Shown: positions 30,330-42,787, counted from the first letter of the stretch. The stretch: DNA of 64,000 nt from Bufo bufo (GCF_905171765.1 NC_053392.1:446614837-446678836); one strand, 5' to 3'. The notes: generated by a model not told the origin, from the sequence alone. Made by a program: numbers and translations.

Positions 30330-33300
30330 CTGGGTTTAAAAAACACCCATTTTTGGCAATATCCTACATCTGGTGCCTTTGCAGCATTTGTCAGTGTGAA
30401 ATAGAAGCTTGCAATACTTCAATAATTTTCTGGGTTAAAAAAAAATCACCCATTTTTTGACCCTACATCTGGGGCCTTTGCAGCATTTGTCAGTGTGAAA
30501 TCCGATCTTTAAATACTGCAATAATTTTCTGGGTTTAAAAAACATCCATTTTTGCCAATACCCTACATCTGGGGCCCATGCTGCTTTTTTTGTGTGAAAT
30601 ACAAGCTTGAAATACCTCAATAATTTTCTGGGTTTAAAAAACACCAATTTTGGGCAAAAAAATAAATTTGCAGCCTTTTGTCAGTGTGAGATACACACGT
30701 TAGATACTGGTGTTCTATTCTGTTATCATAAAAACACCCATTTTGGGTAAAATACTTAATTTTGCAGCCTATGCTGCATTTGTTAGTGTGACATACAAGC
30801 TAGAAATACTGCAATAATATAAAATAAAAAAACCACCAATCTTTTGGAAATCCCCTAGATCTGGGGCCTATGCTGCATTTGTTAGTGTGACATACAAGCT
30901 AGAAATACTGCAATAATATTCTGGGTTTAATAAAACACCAATTTTTGGCAATAACCTACATCAGGGGCCTATGCTTCATCTGTCAGTGTGAGATACACGC
31001 GTTAGATACTGCTGTTCTATTCTGTTATTAAAAAAACACCCATTTTGGGCAAAATAATAAATCTGCGGCCTTTGCTGCATCTGTCAGTGTAAAATACACG
31101 CATTAGATACTGCTGTTCTATTCTGTTATAAAAAAACACAAATTTTGAGCAAAATGCTTAATTTTGCAGCCTTTGCTGCAATTTTCACTGTGAGATACAC
31201 GCGTTAGATACTGGTGTTCTATTCTGTTATCATAAAAACACAAATTTTGACCAAAATACTTAATTTTGTAGCCTATGCTGCATCTGTCAGTGTGAGATAC
31301 AAGTTTGAAATACTGCAATAATAATCTGGCTTAAAAAAAAAACACCCATTCTTGGCAATCCCCTACATCTGGGGCCTATGCTGCATTTGTTAGTGTGACA
31401 TACAAGCCTCAAATACTGCAATAATATTCTGGGTTTAATAAAACACCCATTTTTGGCAATACACTACATCAGGGGCCTATGCTTCATCTGTCAGTGTGAG
31501 ATACAAGCGTTAGATACTGATGTTCTATTCTGCTATTAAAAAAACACCCATTTTGGGCAAAATACTTAATTTTACAGCCTATGCTGCATCTGTCAGTGTG
31601 AGATACAAGCTAGAAATACTGCAATAATATTATGGGTTTAAAAAAACACCAATTTTTGGCAATCCCCTACATCTGGGGCCTTTGCTGCATTTGTTAGTGT
31701 GACATACAAGCTTGAAATACTGCAATAATATTTTGGGTTTAATAAAACATCCATTTTTGGAAATACCGTACATCAGGGGCCTATGCTTCATCTGTCAGTG
31801 TGAGATACACGCATTAGATACTGGTGTTCTATTCTTTTATTAAAAAAACACAAATTTTGGGCAAAATAATAAATCTGCGGCCTTTGCTGCATCTGCCAGT
31901 GTGAAATACATGCATTAGATACTGGTGTTCTATTCTGTTATAAAAAAAAAAAACACCCATTTTGGGCAAAAAACTAAATTTGCAGCCTTTGCTGCATCTG
32001 TCAGTGTGAGATACACGCATTAGATACTGGTGGTCTATTCTGTTATCATAAAAACACCAATTTTGGGCAAAATACTTAATTTTCTAGCCTATGCTGCATC
32101 TGTCAGTGTGAGATACAAGTTTAAAATACTGCAATAATAATCTGGCTTAAAAAAAAAAAACACCCATTTTTGGCAATCCCCTACATCTGGGGCCTATGCT
32201 GCATTTGTTAGTGTGACATACAAGCCTCAAATACTGCAATAATATTCTGGGTTTAATAAAACACCCATTTTTGGCAATACACTACATCAGGGGCCTATGC
32301 TTCATCTGTCAGTGTGAAATACAAGCGTTAGATACTGGTGTTCTATTCTGCTATTAAAAAAACACCCATTTTGGGCAAAATACTTAATTTTACAGCCTAT
32401 GCTGCATCTGTCAGTGTGAGATACAAGCTAGAAATACAGCAATAATATTCTGGGTTTAAAAAAAACCCCAATTTTTGGCAATCCCCTACATCTGGGGCCT
32501 TTGCTGCATTTGTTAGTGTGACATACAAGCTTGAAATACTGCAATAATATTTTGGGTTTAATAAAACACCCATTTTTGAAAATACCGTACATCAGGGGCC
32601 TATGCTTCATCTGTCAGTGTGAGATACACGCATTAGATACTGGTGTTCTATTTTTTTATAAAAAAAAACACAAATTTTGGGCAAAATAATAAATCTGCGG
32701 CCTTTGCTGCATCTGCCAGTGTGAAATACACGCATTAGATACTGGTGTTCTATTCTGTTATAAAAAAAAACATCCATCTTGGGCAAAAAACTAAATTTGC
32801 AGCCTTTGCTGCATCTGTCAGTGTGAGATACACGCATTAGATACTGGTGGTCTATTCTGTTATAAAAAAAAAACACCCATTTTGGGCAAAATAATAAATA
32901 TGCTGCCTTTGCTACATCTTTCAGTGTGAAATACATGCATTAGATACTGGTGTTCTATTCTGTTATTAAAAAAAACACCAATTTTTGGCAATCCGCTACA
33001 TCTGGGGCCTATACTGCATTTGTTAGTGTGACATACAAACTTGAAATACTGCAATTATATTTTGAGTTTAATAAAACACCCATTTTTGGCAATAACCTAC
33101 ATCAGGGGCCTATGCTTCATCTGTCAGTGTGAGATACACGCGTTAGATACTGCTGTTCTATTCTGTTATTAAAAAAACACCCATTTTGGGCAAAATAATA
33201 AATCTGCGGCCTTTGCTGCATCTGTCAGTGTGAAATACACGCGTTAGATACTGCTGTTCTATTCTGTTATAAAAAAACACAAATTTTGGGCAAAAAATGA

Positions 33301-33600
33301 AATTTCCAACCTTTGCTGCATCTGTCAGTGTGAGATACACGCGTTAGTTTCTGCTGTTCTATTCTGTTATTAAAAAAACACCCATTTTGGGCAAAATACT
33401 TAATTTTGCAGCCTTTGCTGCATCTGTCAGTGTGAGATACACACATTAGATATTGATGTTCTATTCTGTTATTTAAAAAAATACCCATTTTGGGAAAAAG
33501 CTAAATTTGCAGCCTTTGCTGCATCTGTCAGTGTGAGATACACGCGTTAGATACTGCTGTTATATTCTGTTATTACAAAAACACCCATTTTGGGGAAGAT
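30330..33600. repeat. About 98-bp tandem-repeat leader in hAT 1
   Basis: About 33 units. Each contains GCTGCAT(T/C)TGT(C/T)AGTGTGA, AGATACACGCGTTAGATACTG or ACATACAAGCTTGAAATACTG, and AAAACACCCATTTT. Two unit types alternate irregularly: one with AATACTGCAATAATATTCTGG, the other with TGTTCTATTCTGTTAT. The many short minus-strand frames (with HTDRCSKG-like text) are repeat translations. The array lies between the TATA box and the transposase start, so it would be transcribed as leader or intron. Confidence 0.9.
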
Positions 33601-33607
33601 CTGAAAT

Positions 33608-36600
33608 ATGAGGAGAGCATCAAATAAGGGACATGGCCCCGGTTATGGTGCTGCTGGTGGAGTTCCTGTTGCAGGGAGAGGACGTGGTCGATCTGTGCCA
33701 GCTACACGCACAAGTGAAACACCTTCCAAAGGTGCGAGTAGGCGACAGAACCTTCAGCGTTATTTGGTTGGGCCTAATGCGGCTCTACGAATGGTGAGGC
33801 CAGAACAAGTACAGGCAATAGTAGATTGGGTTGCTGACAGTGCCTCCAGTTCCTTTACATTGTCTCCCACCCAGTCTCCTGCTGAAAGATCAGAGTTGGC
33901 ACCTGCAGCCGATGTCCATCGGTCTTTCACCTCACCCCCTTGCAAATCAGCCAAGCAGTCTGAGCCCCAAGTCATGCAGCAGTCCCTTCTGCTTTTCGAT
34001 GACTCTGCTAGCAGGGTTTTCCAGGGCCATCCACCTAGCCCTGCCCCAGAAGTGGAAGAGATTGAGTGCACCGATGCCCATCCACTTATGTTTCAAGATG
34101 AGTACATGGGAGGACCACCGTAGCACGTCTCGGATGATGACGAAACACAGGTGCCAACTGCTGTGGCTTTTGAAAGTGTCCAGACCGACAAGGAGGGCAG
34201 GGGTGAAGACTGGGTGGTAGACGATGTGGAGGACGATGAGGTCCTCAACCCCACATGGAATCAAGGTCATGCGAGTGACCTGTCTAGTTCCTAGGAAGAG
34301 GCGGTGGTCACACAGAGCCACCAGCACAGCAGAAGAGGGAGCTGGGTGCAAAAGCAGAGTGGCCATCCCCTAGACAGTACGCCTGCTATTGCCCTCTGCA
34401 GCAAGGGACGGAGCACACCAAAGCCAGCTCCAAGGAATTCCCTGGTGTGGCAGTTCTTCAGACAATGTGCTGACGACAAAACACGAGTGATTTGCATGCT
34501 GTGCAATCAGAGCCTAAAGCGAGGCATAAACGTTCTCAACCTGAGCACAACCTGCAAGTTCAAAGCATGAGCTGCAGTGGAGTAGACACCTCAAAAACCA
34601 AGAAAGAACTCTGGCTCCTCCTGCTTCCGCTTCTGCTGCAGTTTCGGCCTCTTCATCCACCTCTGGAGCGACAGTGTCACCTTCTACCCCGCAAACAGAG
34701 GATCTGCCAGCAACACCACCACCTGGGTCACCAAGCATCTCCACAATGTCCCACGGAAGCGTTCAGCTCTCCATCTCCCAAACACTGGAGCGGAAGAGGA
34801 AGTACCCCCCTACCCACCCACGATCCCTGGCCCTGAATGCCAGCATTTCAAAATTACTGGCTGTCATTCCGTCTGGTGGAGACGGAGAGTTTTAAAAGCC
34901 TTATAAAGGTAGCTGTCCAACAGTACGTCGTACCCAGCTGCCACTACTTTTCCAGGCGTGCCATCCCTTCTCTGAACAACCAAGGTGGGGGACAAAATCA
35001 GGTGTGCACTGCGTAACGCCATCTGTGGCAAGGTCCACCTCACTACGGATACGTGAACCAGTAAGCACGGTCAGGGACGTTATATCTCCCTAACAGCACA
35101 CAGGGTAAATGCAGTGGAGGCTGGGCCGGAAGCGGATAGCAGTTTGACGCATGTCCTTCCACCACCGAGGATTGGATGGCACTTCAGTTTGCCTCCTGTT
35201 GCTTCCTCCTCCTACTGTGCTTCCTAATCCTCTACCGGCTCCTCATCTGGTCAGCGTAACACCTTAACCACCAACTTCAGCACAGCCAGGGGTAAACGAC
35301 AGCAGGCAGTTATTAAATTTATCTGTTTGGGGGACAAACCCCACACCGCGCACGAGCTGTGGACGGGCCTTTAACAACATACCGATGAGTGGTTGGTGCT
35401 AGTGAGCCTCAAGCCCGGCCTGGTGGTGTGCGATAATGGGCGAAATCGAGTAGCAGCTCTGGGACTAGCTGGTTTGACGCACATCCCTTGCCTGGCGCAT
35501 GTGCTGAATTTGGTGGTGCAGAGGTTCCTTAAAAATTACCCCGATATGTCAGAGCTGCTGCATAAAGTGCGGTCCGTCTGTGCGTGCTTTCGGCGTTCTC
35601 ACCCTGCTGCTGCTTGCCTGTCAGTGCTGCAGCGTAACTTCGGCCTTCCAGCTCACCGCCTCATATGCGATGTGCCCACAAGGTGGAACTCCACCTTGTA
35701 CATGCTGGCCAGACTGTGCAAGCAGCAGCAGGCGATAGTGGAGTTTCAGCTGCAGCACGCACGGGTGAGTCGCTCTGCGGAACAGCACCACTTCACCACC
35801 AATGACTGGGCCTCCATGCGAGACCTGTGTTCCTTGTTGCGCTGTTTCGAGTACTCCACCAACATGGTCTGTGCCGATGATGCCGATAGCGTTACTATCC
35901 CACTTCTATGCCTCCTTGAAAAAACGCTTCTGGCGATGATGGAAGAGGATGTGGCACAGGAGGAGGAGGAGGAGGAGGAAGAGGAAGAGGGATCATTTCA
36001 TAGGGTTTCCGGCCAGTCATTCACAAGTGGCTCCGAGGGTGGGTTCCTGCACCCGCAATTGCCAGGTACATAATTGTCCAACCAGGGCACAGTTCTAGAG
36101 GATGATGTGGTGGAGGATGACGAGGAGGAGATGGAGGAGGAACCGTGTTCACAGCAGGGTGGCACCCAAACCAGCACATGGCCATCACTGGTGCATGGCT
36201 GGGGAGATACAGAGGACACAGACGATACACCTCCCACAGAGGACAGCTTTTTGTTGCCTCTGGGCAGCATGGCACACATGAGCGATTACATGCTGCAGTG
36301 TCTCCGCAACGACCACCGAGTTGCTGAAATTCTAAATTGTAGGATGCGCGAGTACGAGCACACTCTGGTAGACGCGCTGCTGGTGGCATTCCCACCTGAC
36401 AGCGGGGGCACAGTGGAAGCACAAGGCGAAGGCAGAGGAGGAGAAAGAGGTCTTCAACGCAGCTGGGGCACCACCAGCACCTCAAAAGGCAGAGTTAGCA
36501 TGGCCGAAATGTGGAAAAGCTTTGTCAGCACGCCACAACAACCAGCACCACCAGCTGATATGGAACGTCTTAGCAGGAGGCAGCATTTTAGTAACATGGT

Positions 36601-36886
36601 GGAGCAGTATGTGTGCACACGCCTATACGTACTGAATGACGGGTCTGCCCCCTTCAACTTCTGGGTCTCTAAATTGGGCACATGGCCTGAGCTTGCCCTT
36701 TATGCCTTGGAGGTGCTGGCCTGCCCTGCAGCCAGTGTATTGTCTGAACGTGTGTTTAGCATGGCAGGGGGCGTCATCACAGACAAGCGCAGCCGCCTGT
36801 GCACAGCCAATGTGTACAAGCTCACATTCATTAAAATGAACCAGGCATGGATCCCACAGGACTTGTCAGTACCTTGTGCAGAATAG
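33608..36886 (+). pseudogene. hAT transposase 1 (BED finger, hATC domain), interrupted by stops
   Basis: From ATG 33608 to the stop after 36883 the main segments all lie in one frame (offsets 33608, 34304, 35393 and 36074 are congruent), so lesions are mostly nonsense codons: TAG at 34121, one near 34292, TGA near 34568, further lesions in 34571-35392, and TAA at 36071. The N-terminus is basic and Gly-rich; a BED zinc finger reads VWQFFRQCADDKTRVICMLC (about 34445-34510). The central catalytic part has GLVVCDNGRNRVAAL (second catalytic Asp) and HIPCLAHVLNLVVQRFL, then CDVPTRWNSTLYML. A Glu-rich linker (35955-35990) precedes the C-terminal dimerisation domain with LGTWPELALYALEVLACPAA and SVLSERVFSMAGGV. 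About 1,090 codons; long for the family because of acidic linkers. Confidence 0.85.
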
Positions 36887-37154
36887 ACATGTATACCGGC
36901 CTTACCAAGCCATTGTTATACTACAGCACAATTGCTCATTGTTGTATTTTGGATATTTCCCACTCTTTTGGAGTGTACCCTAATTTTAAAAAAATTTAAA
37001 ATTAAAACCAAAAACCAGTGTTGGCTACCTTGTCCTCCTCCACCGCCGCTTCCACCTACACTGCTACGTCCACCGCTTCCTCAAACTCATACTCCATATG
37101 GACCTCCACCTCATAAATCAAGAATATTTTTTTTTTATTTGTACGTATTTTATT

Positions 37155-37800
37155 TTATGTCATTTCACAAATTTGTCTGTTTCATTTTCAGGTGAAATTC
37201 ACCAATTTTTGGGTGTGATATACCACTGCTATACCTAGTAGACAGGTAAAAACATTTCACTAATTTGTCTGTTACATATTCAGGTAAAATTCAACAATTT
37301 TTGGGTGTGATATACCACTGCTCTACCTAGTAGACAGGTAAAAACATTTCACTAAATTGTCTGTAACATTTTCGGGTGAAATTCACCAGTTTTTGGGTGT
37401 GATATACCCCTGCTGTACCTACTAGACAGGTAACATTTCCCTAATTTGTCTGTTACATATTCGGGTGAAATACACAAATTTTTTAGTGTGATATACCCAT
37501 GCTAGTAGACAGGTAAAAACATTTCACTAATTTGTCTGTTACATTTTCAAGTGAAATTCACCAATTTTTGGCTGTGATATACCCCTGCTATGCCTAGTAG
37601 ATAGGTAAAAACATTTCACTAATTTATCTGTTACATTCTTGGGTGACATTTGACCATTTTTGCCGTGATTAAACCCCTGCTCTGCATAGGTGACAGGGAC
37701 ATAAATGTCAAAAAATCGTCTGTTACATTGTCAGGTGACATTTTACCAATTTTGCCGTATACAATGCCCTGCTCTGCGTAGGTGACAGGGAATAAAATGT
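37155..37800. repeat. About 92-bp tandem repeats in the hAT 1 3' region
   Basis: Six to seven units start with CATTTCACTAATTTGTCTGT and contain GTGAAATTCACCAATTTTTG and GTGTGATATACC-CTGCT, at about 37160, 37253, 37346, 37435, 37524 and 37611. The last units are diverged (GGTGACAGGGA). Confidence 0.85.
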
Positions 37801-38019
37801 CAAAAATTCTTCTTTAATTGACGCGCATTCAATGCTTAAACTTTAACAACTTGTCCCACATTTGCGCTTCAATAATTTGTACCACTTTTCCGCTCGTTCA
37901 TATTTAATTTCAAACAATTAACCTCCCTTGGATGTGGTATCCCTTTCTCACTCTCCCTTTCCGATTTGGAACCCTGATTCGCCGCTAACCGTGATCAACA
38001 TGGTAGGCGCAGAAAAGAA

Positions 38020-38205
38020 CATGTGCAGTATGTGTGCACACGCCTACACGTACTGACTGATGGGTCTGTCCCCTTCAACTTCTGGGTCTCCAAATTGGGC
38101 ACATGGCCTGAGCTTGTCCTTTATGTCTTGGAGGTGCTGATCTGCCCTGCAGCCAGTGTATTGTCTGAACGTTTGTTTATCACGGATGGAGGGGGTTATC
38201 ACAGG
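38020..38205 (+). pseudogene. Duplicated fragment of the hAT C-terminal dimerisation domain
   Basis: The translation QYVCTRLHVLTDGSVPFNFW followed by VSKLGTWPELVLYVLEV repeats residues encoded at about 36605-36760, with about one change in ten, and breaks off after SVLSERLF. It lies 1.1 kb downstream of the real C-terminus, inside the same element. It is either an internal duplication or a remnant of a nested related copy. Confidence 0.8.
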
Positions 38206-38606
38206 TTATATTTCCCAATGTTTTGGGGTGTACCCTAATTTAAAAAAAAATGTAAAATCAAAAACCACTACCTCCTCAACCTCCTACTCCATATGGACCT
38301 CATCCTCCTAGATCAAGATTATATATATTTTTTTAACGTATTTTATGGTATTTGAAGTCATTTCCCTATCCACATTTGTTTGCAGAACACTTGCCATGAT
38401 CTTATCCACATTTTGCTGGTATTTGCAACCCTCTAGCCCTTTCCATGACATTTTTAGAGCCATTTTTGTGCTTAAAAGTTCGGGTCCTCATTGACTTCAA
38501 TGGGGTTCGGGGTCAAGTTCGGGTCCCGAAATCGACCTTTTTTGTGAAGTTTGGCCGAACCCGTCGAACCCGAATATCCAGGTGTCCGCTCAACTCTAGT
38601 CTCACT

Positions 38607-39489
38607 CAATACATAATTAATTTTTTTATTGGACCTTCCTGTCTCGAAGCACTTTGTGGACCTTTGACAGAATCAAGGTGATCTGAAGTGTATGCTATTG
38701 GACTATGTTCCAGTTTCCCGAAAAGGTGGCAATAGGAACTTGGCATTAAAGAGACGGGAAATTCATTGGATTTCATCACTAAATACTCTGAAACCGAATT
38801 AGTTAAATGTATACTTTAGACCTTGGTTATTTACTTAATGCTTCTCCCTATATGTATTCTGCTTATTTATTTATTTTTCATGTTGTGTAGATTTTGCTGT
38901 TACTTAATTGTTTTTCTATGTGAATTTTTTTTTTCTTTATACAGAGATTGGATTTGAGGTATACGGTACAAGTGGCACCAGCTTGGACTATTATTTTTAT
39001 GTGACTATTTTTGAATAAAGTATCCTATATGTGTGTGGATGCATTTGGAGTAGTTCATGTCTTTTCTCCATTTTTTATTATTTATTCCATTGTTGGATAG
39101 GTATATTTGCGGGATGATTGACCCATAAATGATTAGGGATTCTTTTATACTATATTCTTTAGTTATAACCAAAACACCCCTAATGTGGGCCATTCACTGG
39201 GTCTATTGGTGGGGTCCTAATGTGGTGTTGGTTACCGGACTGCCCCATGCATTGAGTAGGTGTGTGTTGTGACAGTTTCTGGGTCTATGGCATCTTTGAT
39301 ACTTGAATACAAAAATGTTTTATCCCTTTATTTGGGATTAGTGGTGCTGCTCGATACAACTCAGGTGTCTGTGATGCAGATGACTGTTATTCGTGCGGAC
39401 CCCCCGACGGGGATATGACACAGTGGAAACTGCACCTGTCCTTATCGGGATCCATTATGGTGGTCTCCACATCCTGCCCTCTACCTACA

Positions 39490-39531
<42 letters not shown>

Positions 39532-40925
39532 AAATATTTTTTTTTATATATAGGTTTCTTTAGAACTCTTGGTTGGAGAGACATATATTCCTCGATTATG
39601 TGTTTCACATATATACTTGTTCAATGTACACAATTTTTCATTTTTGTTCCTTCCATATACGTTATAGCTGCTAATGGTGCTGCGCTCTGGCAGATGAGCA
39701 GCCCTCGGGTCTTGCAATCACGTGATCGCAGATGTTGTGGAGCCGCTTGCGTGCCACGGTGCGCTCCATTATGAGGAGGATAGAGTGATCATGTGACCTA
39801 GTGTCATGTGTTCGCTGCTATGACTCCTCTGTAGATACTAGCGTTACGATCGGTGTTCCGTGATATTTCCCCTACCCGTGAAATTTCCTTACCCTCGTCA
39901 CTTCGTATTGTGACGCGGCCGCACCGGACATGATGTTCCCAGCTTTGGAAGGAGTTGTGCCGCGCCGCGCAGGCGCACAACGACGGGGTTGCAAAATTTC
40001 CCACCAGAGTTGGGGAGAAGAGGCCATCTAATGCACTTGCGCCTTACCTCTAAGCTGGCTCCAGATGATCAGACATCGCGTGTGCACAGTGAGTGGTAAG
40101 GAGATTTAACAGAACAAATGGCCATCAGATCTCCCTACCCCCACACTGCGCAGGCGCGGTGATCGGATGGATGTTCGGTATAAGAGATCTCCCTGTCCGC
40201 TGGTGCGCAAGTGCGGTGTATCCCGACAGGAGTAGTTAGCACTGGCCCGTAATTTTTCCCTACCCTCTAACCGCTGGTGAGGCTCCCGGTGCAAGCGCAT
40301 TACTTGGCCCCTTCTCCCCAACTCTGGTGTGAAATTTCCTTATCCCGTCGTTGTGCGCCTGCGTGGCGCGGCACACCTCCTTCCAAAGCTGGGAACGTCA
40401 TGTCCGGTGCGGCCGCGTCACAACAGGAAGTGACGAGGGTAGGGAAATTTCACGGGTAGGGAAATATCACGGAACACCGGCACAGCTTTCGCTATGTGGG
40501 AGGCGCGAGGTTATGTGCACGTGATTGGGCATCACGTGATCACATGTACAGCGCTCCCTGCATAATGATTTCCTTGGCATGCGCTCTTGATTCTGGAAAA
40601 AGCTAAAGACATTTGGATAGTCCATGCTGGTCAGTACCTGCCTCTTTTCCAATTTATATGTTTTTAATTATGCACTTGGGGTTGATTGTTTTAATTTAGC
40701 AGCTCACATCTGCTTTAGGTTTTTAGCTGATTATCAATTAGGATATATAATGTATTTCACATATTATAATTATTTATCTATATTTGAAGATCATTAATTC
40801 AGATTTTTTGTATATGTGGGGGTATTTATAGGTATTTTCAGGTTTTTCTTCTGCGCTTGAATCATGTATTTTATGAGATTTATGTATTAATTACTTATTG
40901 GCCCCTAATTGTTAGGAGGGGTATA
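38607..40925 (+). mobile_element. Penelope-like element, copy 2, 5' truncated
   Basis: From about 38638 the plus strand repeats copy 1: CCTGTCTCGAAGCACTTTGTGG (end of the endonuclease region), the Lys/Arg-rich KGGNRNL-type block and the 3' non-coding part through GGTATACGGTACAAGTGGCA, (TA)n at 39490-39523 and GTTAGGAGGGGTATATATACC (40912-40932), where it stops short of the 3' end seen in copy 1. RT is absent. It is oriented opposite to copy 1 and interrupted by the insert at 39851-40479. Confidence 0.8.
39851..40479. mobile_element. Non-autonomous DNA transposon with very long inverted repeats
   Basis: The 629-bp insert starts CGGTGTTCCGTGATATTTCC and ends with the exact complement. The arms run for about 180 bp with few mismatches, covering TACCCGTGAAATTTCCTTACCC, GTGACGCGGCCGCACCGGAC and CGCGCAGGCGCACAACGACG. 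The centre (about 40030-40300) is GC-rich. Copy 1 of the Penelope-like element lacks it (27480-27500), giving the empty site. No clear target duplication can be defined because the empty site itself has a small tandem repeat (CTTACGAT). Confidence 0.85.
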
Positions 40926-42059
40926 TATACCTCTTTTAAATTAGCTATGTGCCAGCTAAATCATTTAGAATTATCATCTTGGTATTTTCAAATTTTATCA
41001 CAGAATCTGAGAGCGCTAAAACCGGGAGCCGCGTGCTTCCCAGCCTGGGCCGCCTTCTCCTGGCTGATATAGGGGAAGGCGGTAAATATATAGTAATAGG
41101 CTTAAACCTGTAGAAGGCTAACAAGCCAATTACTAGTATATTCCAATGCAGGCCTGCAGGTGGCAGCACTGCATTGGAATATAGAGAATTCAGTATTCTA
41201 TAATGCAAAGATATGCTTTACAAAATACAAGATGCAAAGGGTGACTTTAAAAAAGTAAAGAAAAATTCAAATCACCCCCTTTTCCTTAGCATAAAAAATG
41301 TATACATCATGGGCATTGCCGCATCCTAAAACATTTATCCTATATGGTGTAATGGTTTGCAAGTTTTTTTACTTCACCTCCCCAAAAAATTGATTAACAA
41401 GTGATCAAAAAGTCATACAAACTCCAGAATATCAATAAAGAGTACAGATTAGCTAAAATTAGCCCTCACACAGCTCTATTAACATAATTATAAAAAAGTT
41501 ATGAAGATCGAATTATATAGCTATGAAAAGAAAAAAATGTTTCTTTGTTTTTCAATTTTTAAAACACAAGAAAAACTATGTAAATGTGGTATTGCCACAA
41601 TTGCACTGACGTGTATAATGAAGTTAATAAGCTAGTTTTACTGCATATGGAATGGCGTAAAAAGAAAACCAATAAAATTGTGACAGAATTGCAGGATTTT
41701 TTCCCCAATCCCATTCCGTTTGGAATTTGATTCCAGTGTCACCCTACAGTGTAAAAAGTACAAGTTCAGTAAAAAAAAACAAAAAAAAACAAACATACAG
41801 CTATATGAACAGAAAAGTAAAAGTGTTATGGCTCAGAGAAGGTAGGAAGTAAATGACAAAACACAACAGTTTTACCAATTTGATGAGTTTTGTTTTTACG
41901 GTGTTCCCTGTGCGGAAAAAGTTGACCTGTTACTTTAATTTTGCAGGTTAGTATAATTATAAGAACACCACCTTTATATAATTTTTCTTGTGTTTTAACA
42001 CTGAAAAAACAAATCCTTGTAAAAAATTTTTTTTTCTTTTCATCGCATTATTCTGACTC
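40926..42059. other. AT-rich unassigned sequence
   Basis: No gene. An inverted pair TATATTCCAATGCAG / CTGCATTGGAATATA (about 41138-41182) flanks a GCAGGCCTGCAGGTGGCAG core. The 41240-41940 section looks like part of an old DNA transposon or LINE (for example GGGCATTGCCGCATCCTAAA and GACGGTG/ACGGTGTTCCCTG text), but no ends were found. A-runs occur at 41770-41795. Confidence 0.3.
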
Positions 42060-42787
42060 GGTAGGGTTAAGTGCAGCCCTGAGCTCCACCCACACCACTG
42101 TACTTGCACGATCCATCCTAACCGGCGGTGCACAACTGGACGGCAGTCCCTGGCTTAAGTACGTGCAGGGGCCTACAGGAAGGGAAAAAGGTGGAAGAAA
42201 ACAAGAGACTAAGACAGAAAGGTAAGCTACCAGGCTGGGTAGAAACCAAACCTAGCAAATAACAAACCGTAAGCAAAATCAAAACACAATGGAAGCCGAG
42301 GTCAAGTGCCAGGAGGTCACGTCAGTACAAAGGAATAACACAGGATCAAGGTCAAATACAAGTTAAGGTCAGGAGCCAGGAGGTCACTTCAGTACGAAGG
42401 GATTACACAGGATCAGGAGTCAAATACAAGCCAAGATCGAGTTTACAAAATCACAGATGCAGGAAAACGCTAGTGAGTAGTAACACCAATCGCAGGAAAC
42501 TTGTGGCCAGACTGAATGATCACGTGACATGGCCAGCGTCACGTGAGCCCCAGCCAAAACTCTGAGCGCCGACTCATATCTGTTGGCGCTTGTCCCTGCC
42601 CCTGCTCATTGCCTAGGGGATGGAGGATGCCGGCTGCGCTGAGGAAGCGTGTGCTGCTTTGTCCTCCCCCTTTTTACCAGGGAGATGAGGACACAGGACA
42701 CGTACGATGCCGGATCCTCCTCCATATCTATCAGCGGGATGCCGGCAGTGCTGCAAGGAGGGAACGAACTGCCGGCTCCCTGTTACA
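42060..42787 (-). repeat. 3' LTR of a Gypsy element (minus strand)
   Basis: On the minus strand the LTR starts TGTAACAGGGAGCCGGCAG at 42787, right after a polypurine tract GGAAGGGGGTGC (42789-42800). The integrase of the same element lies directly upstream (42860-43843). The far end of the LTR is not defined; 42060 is an estimate. It contains a run of degenerate internal repeats with CCAGGAGGTCAC and ACACAGGATCA at 42310-42420. Confidence 0.6.

Larger units (their letters stand above)
29776..38598 (+). mobile_element. Long hAT transposon 1 (8.8 kb)
   Basis: Left end TACGGTTGAGCG (29776) and right end CGCTCAACTCTA (38598) are inverted terminal repeats with one mismatch. The flanking 8-mers ATCTCACT (29768-29775) and GTCTCACT (38599-38606) match at 7 of 8 bases, as a hAT target duplication should. 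The content in order: GAACCCGAAC-rich subterminal region, TATA-type promoter, a 3.3-kb tandem-repeat leader, a BED-finger transposase, 92-bp tandem repeats and a duplicated transposase fragment. The flanks are two Penelope-like copies in opposite orientation. Confidence 0.85.

Noticed and set aside
33947..36681. Minus-strand frames opposite hAT transposase 1 (up to 154 codons)
   Set aside because: They are antisense shadows of the transposase gene.
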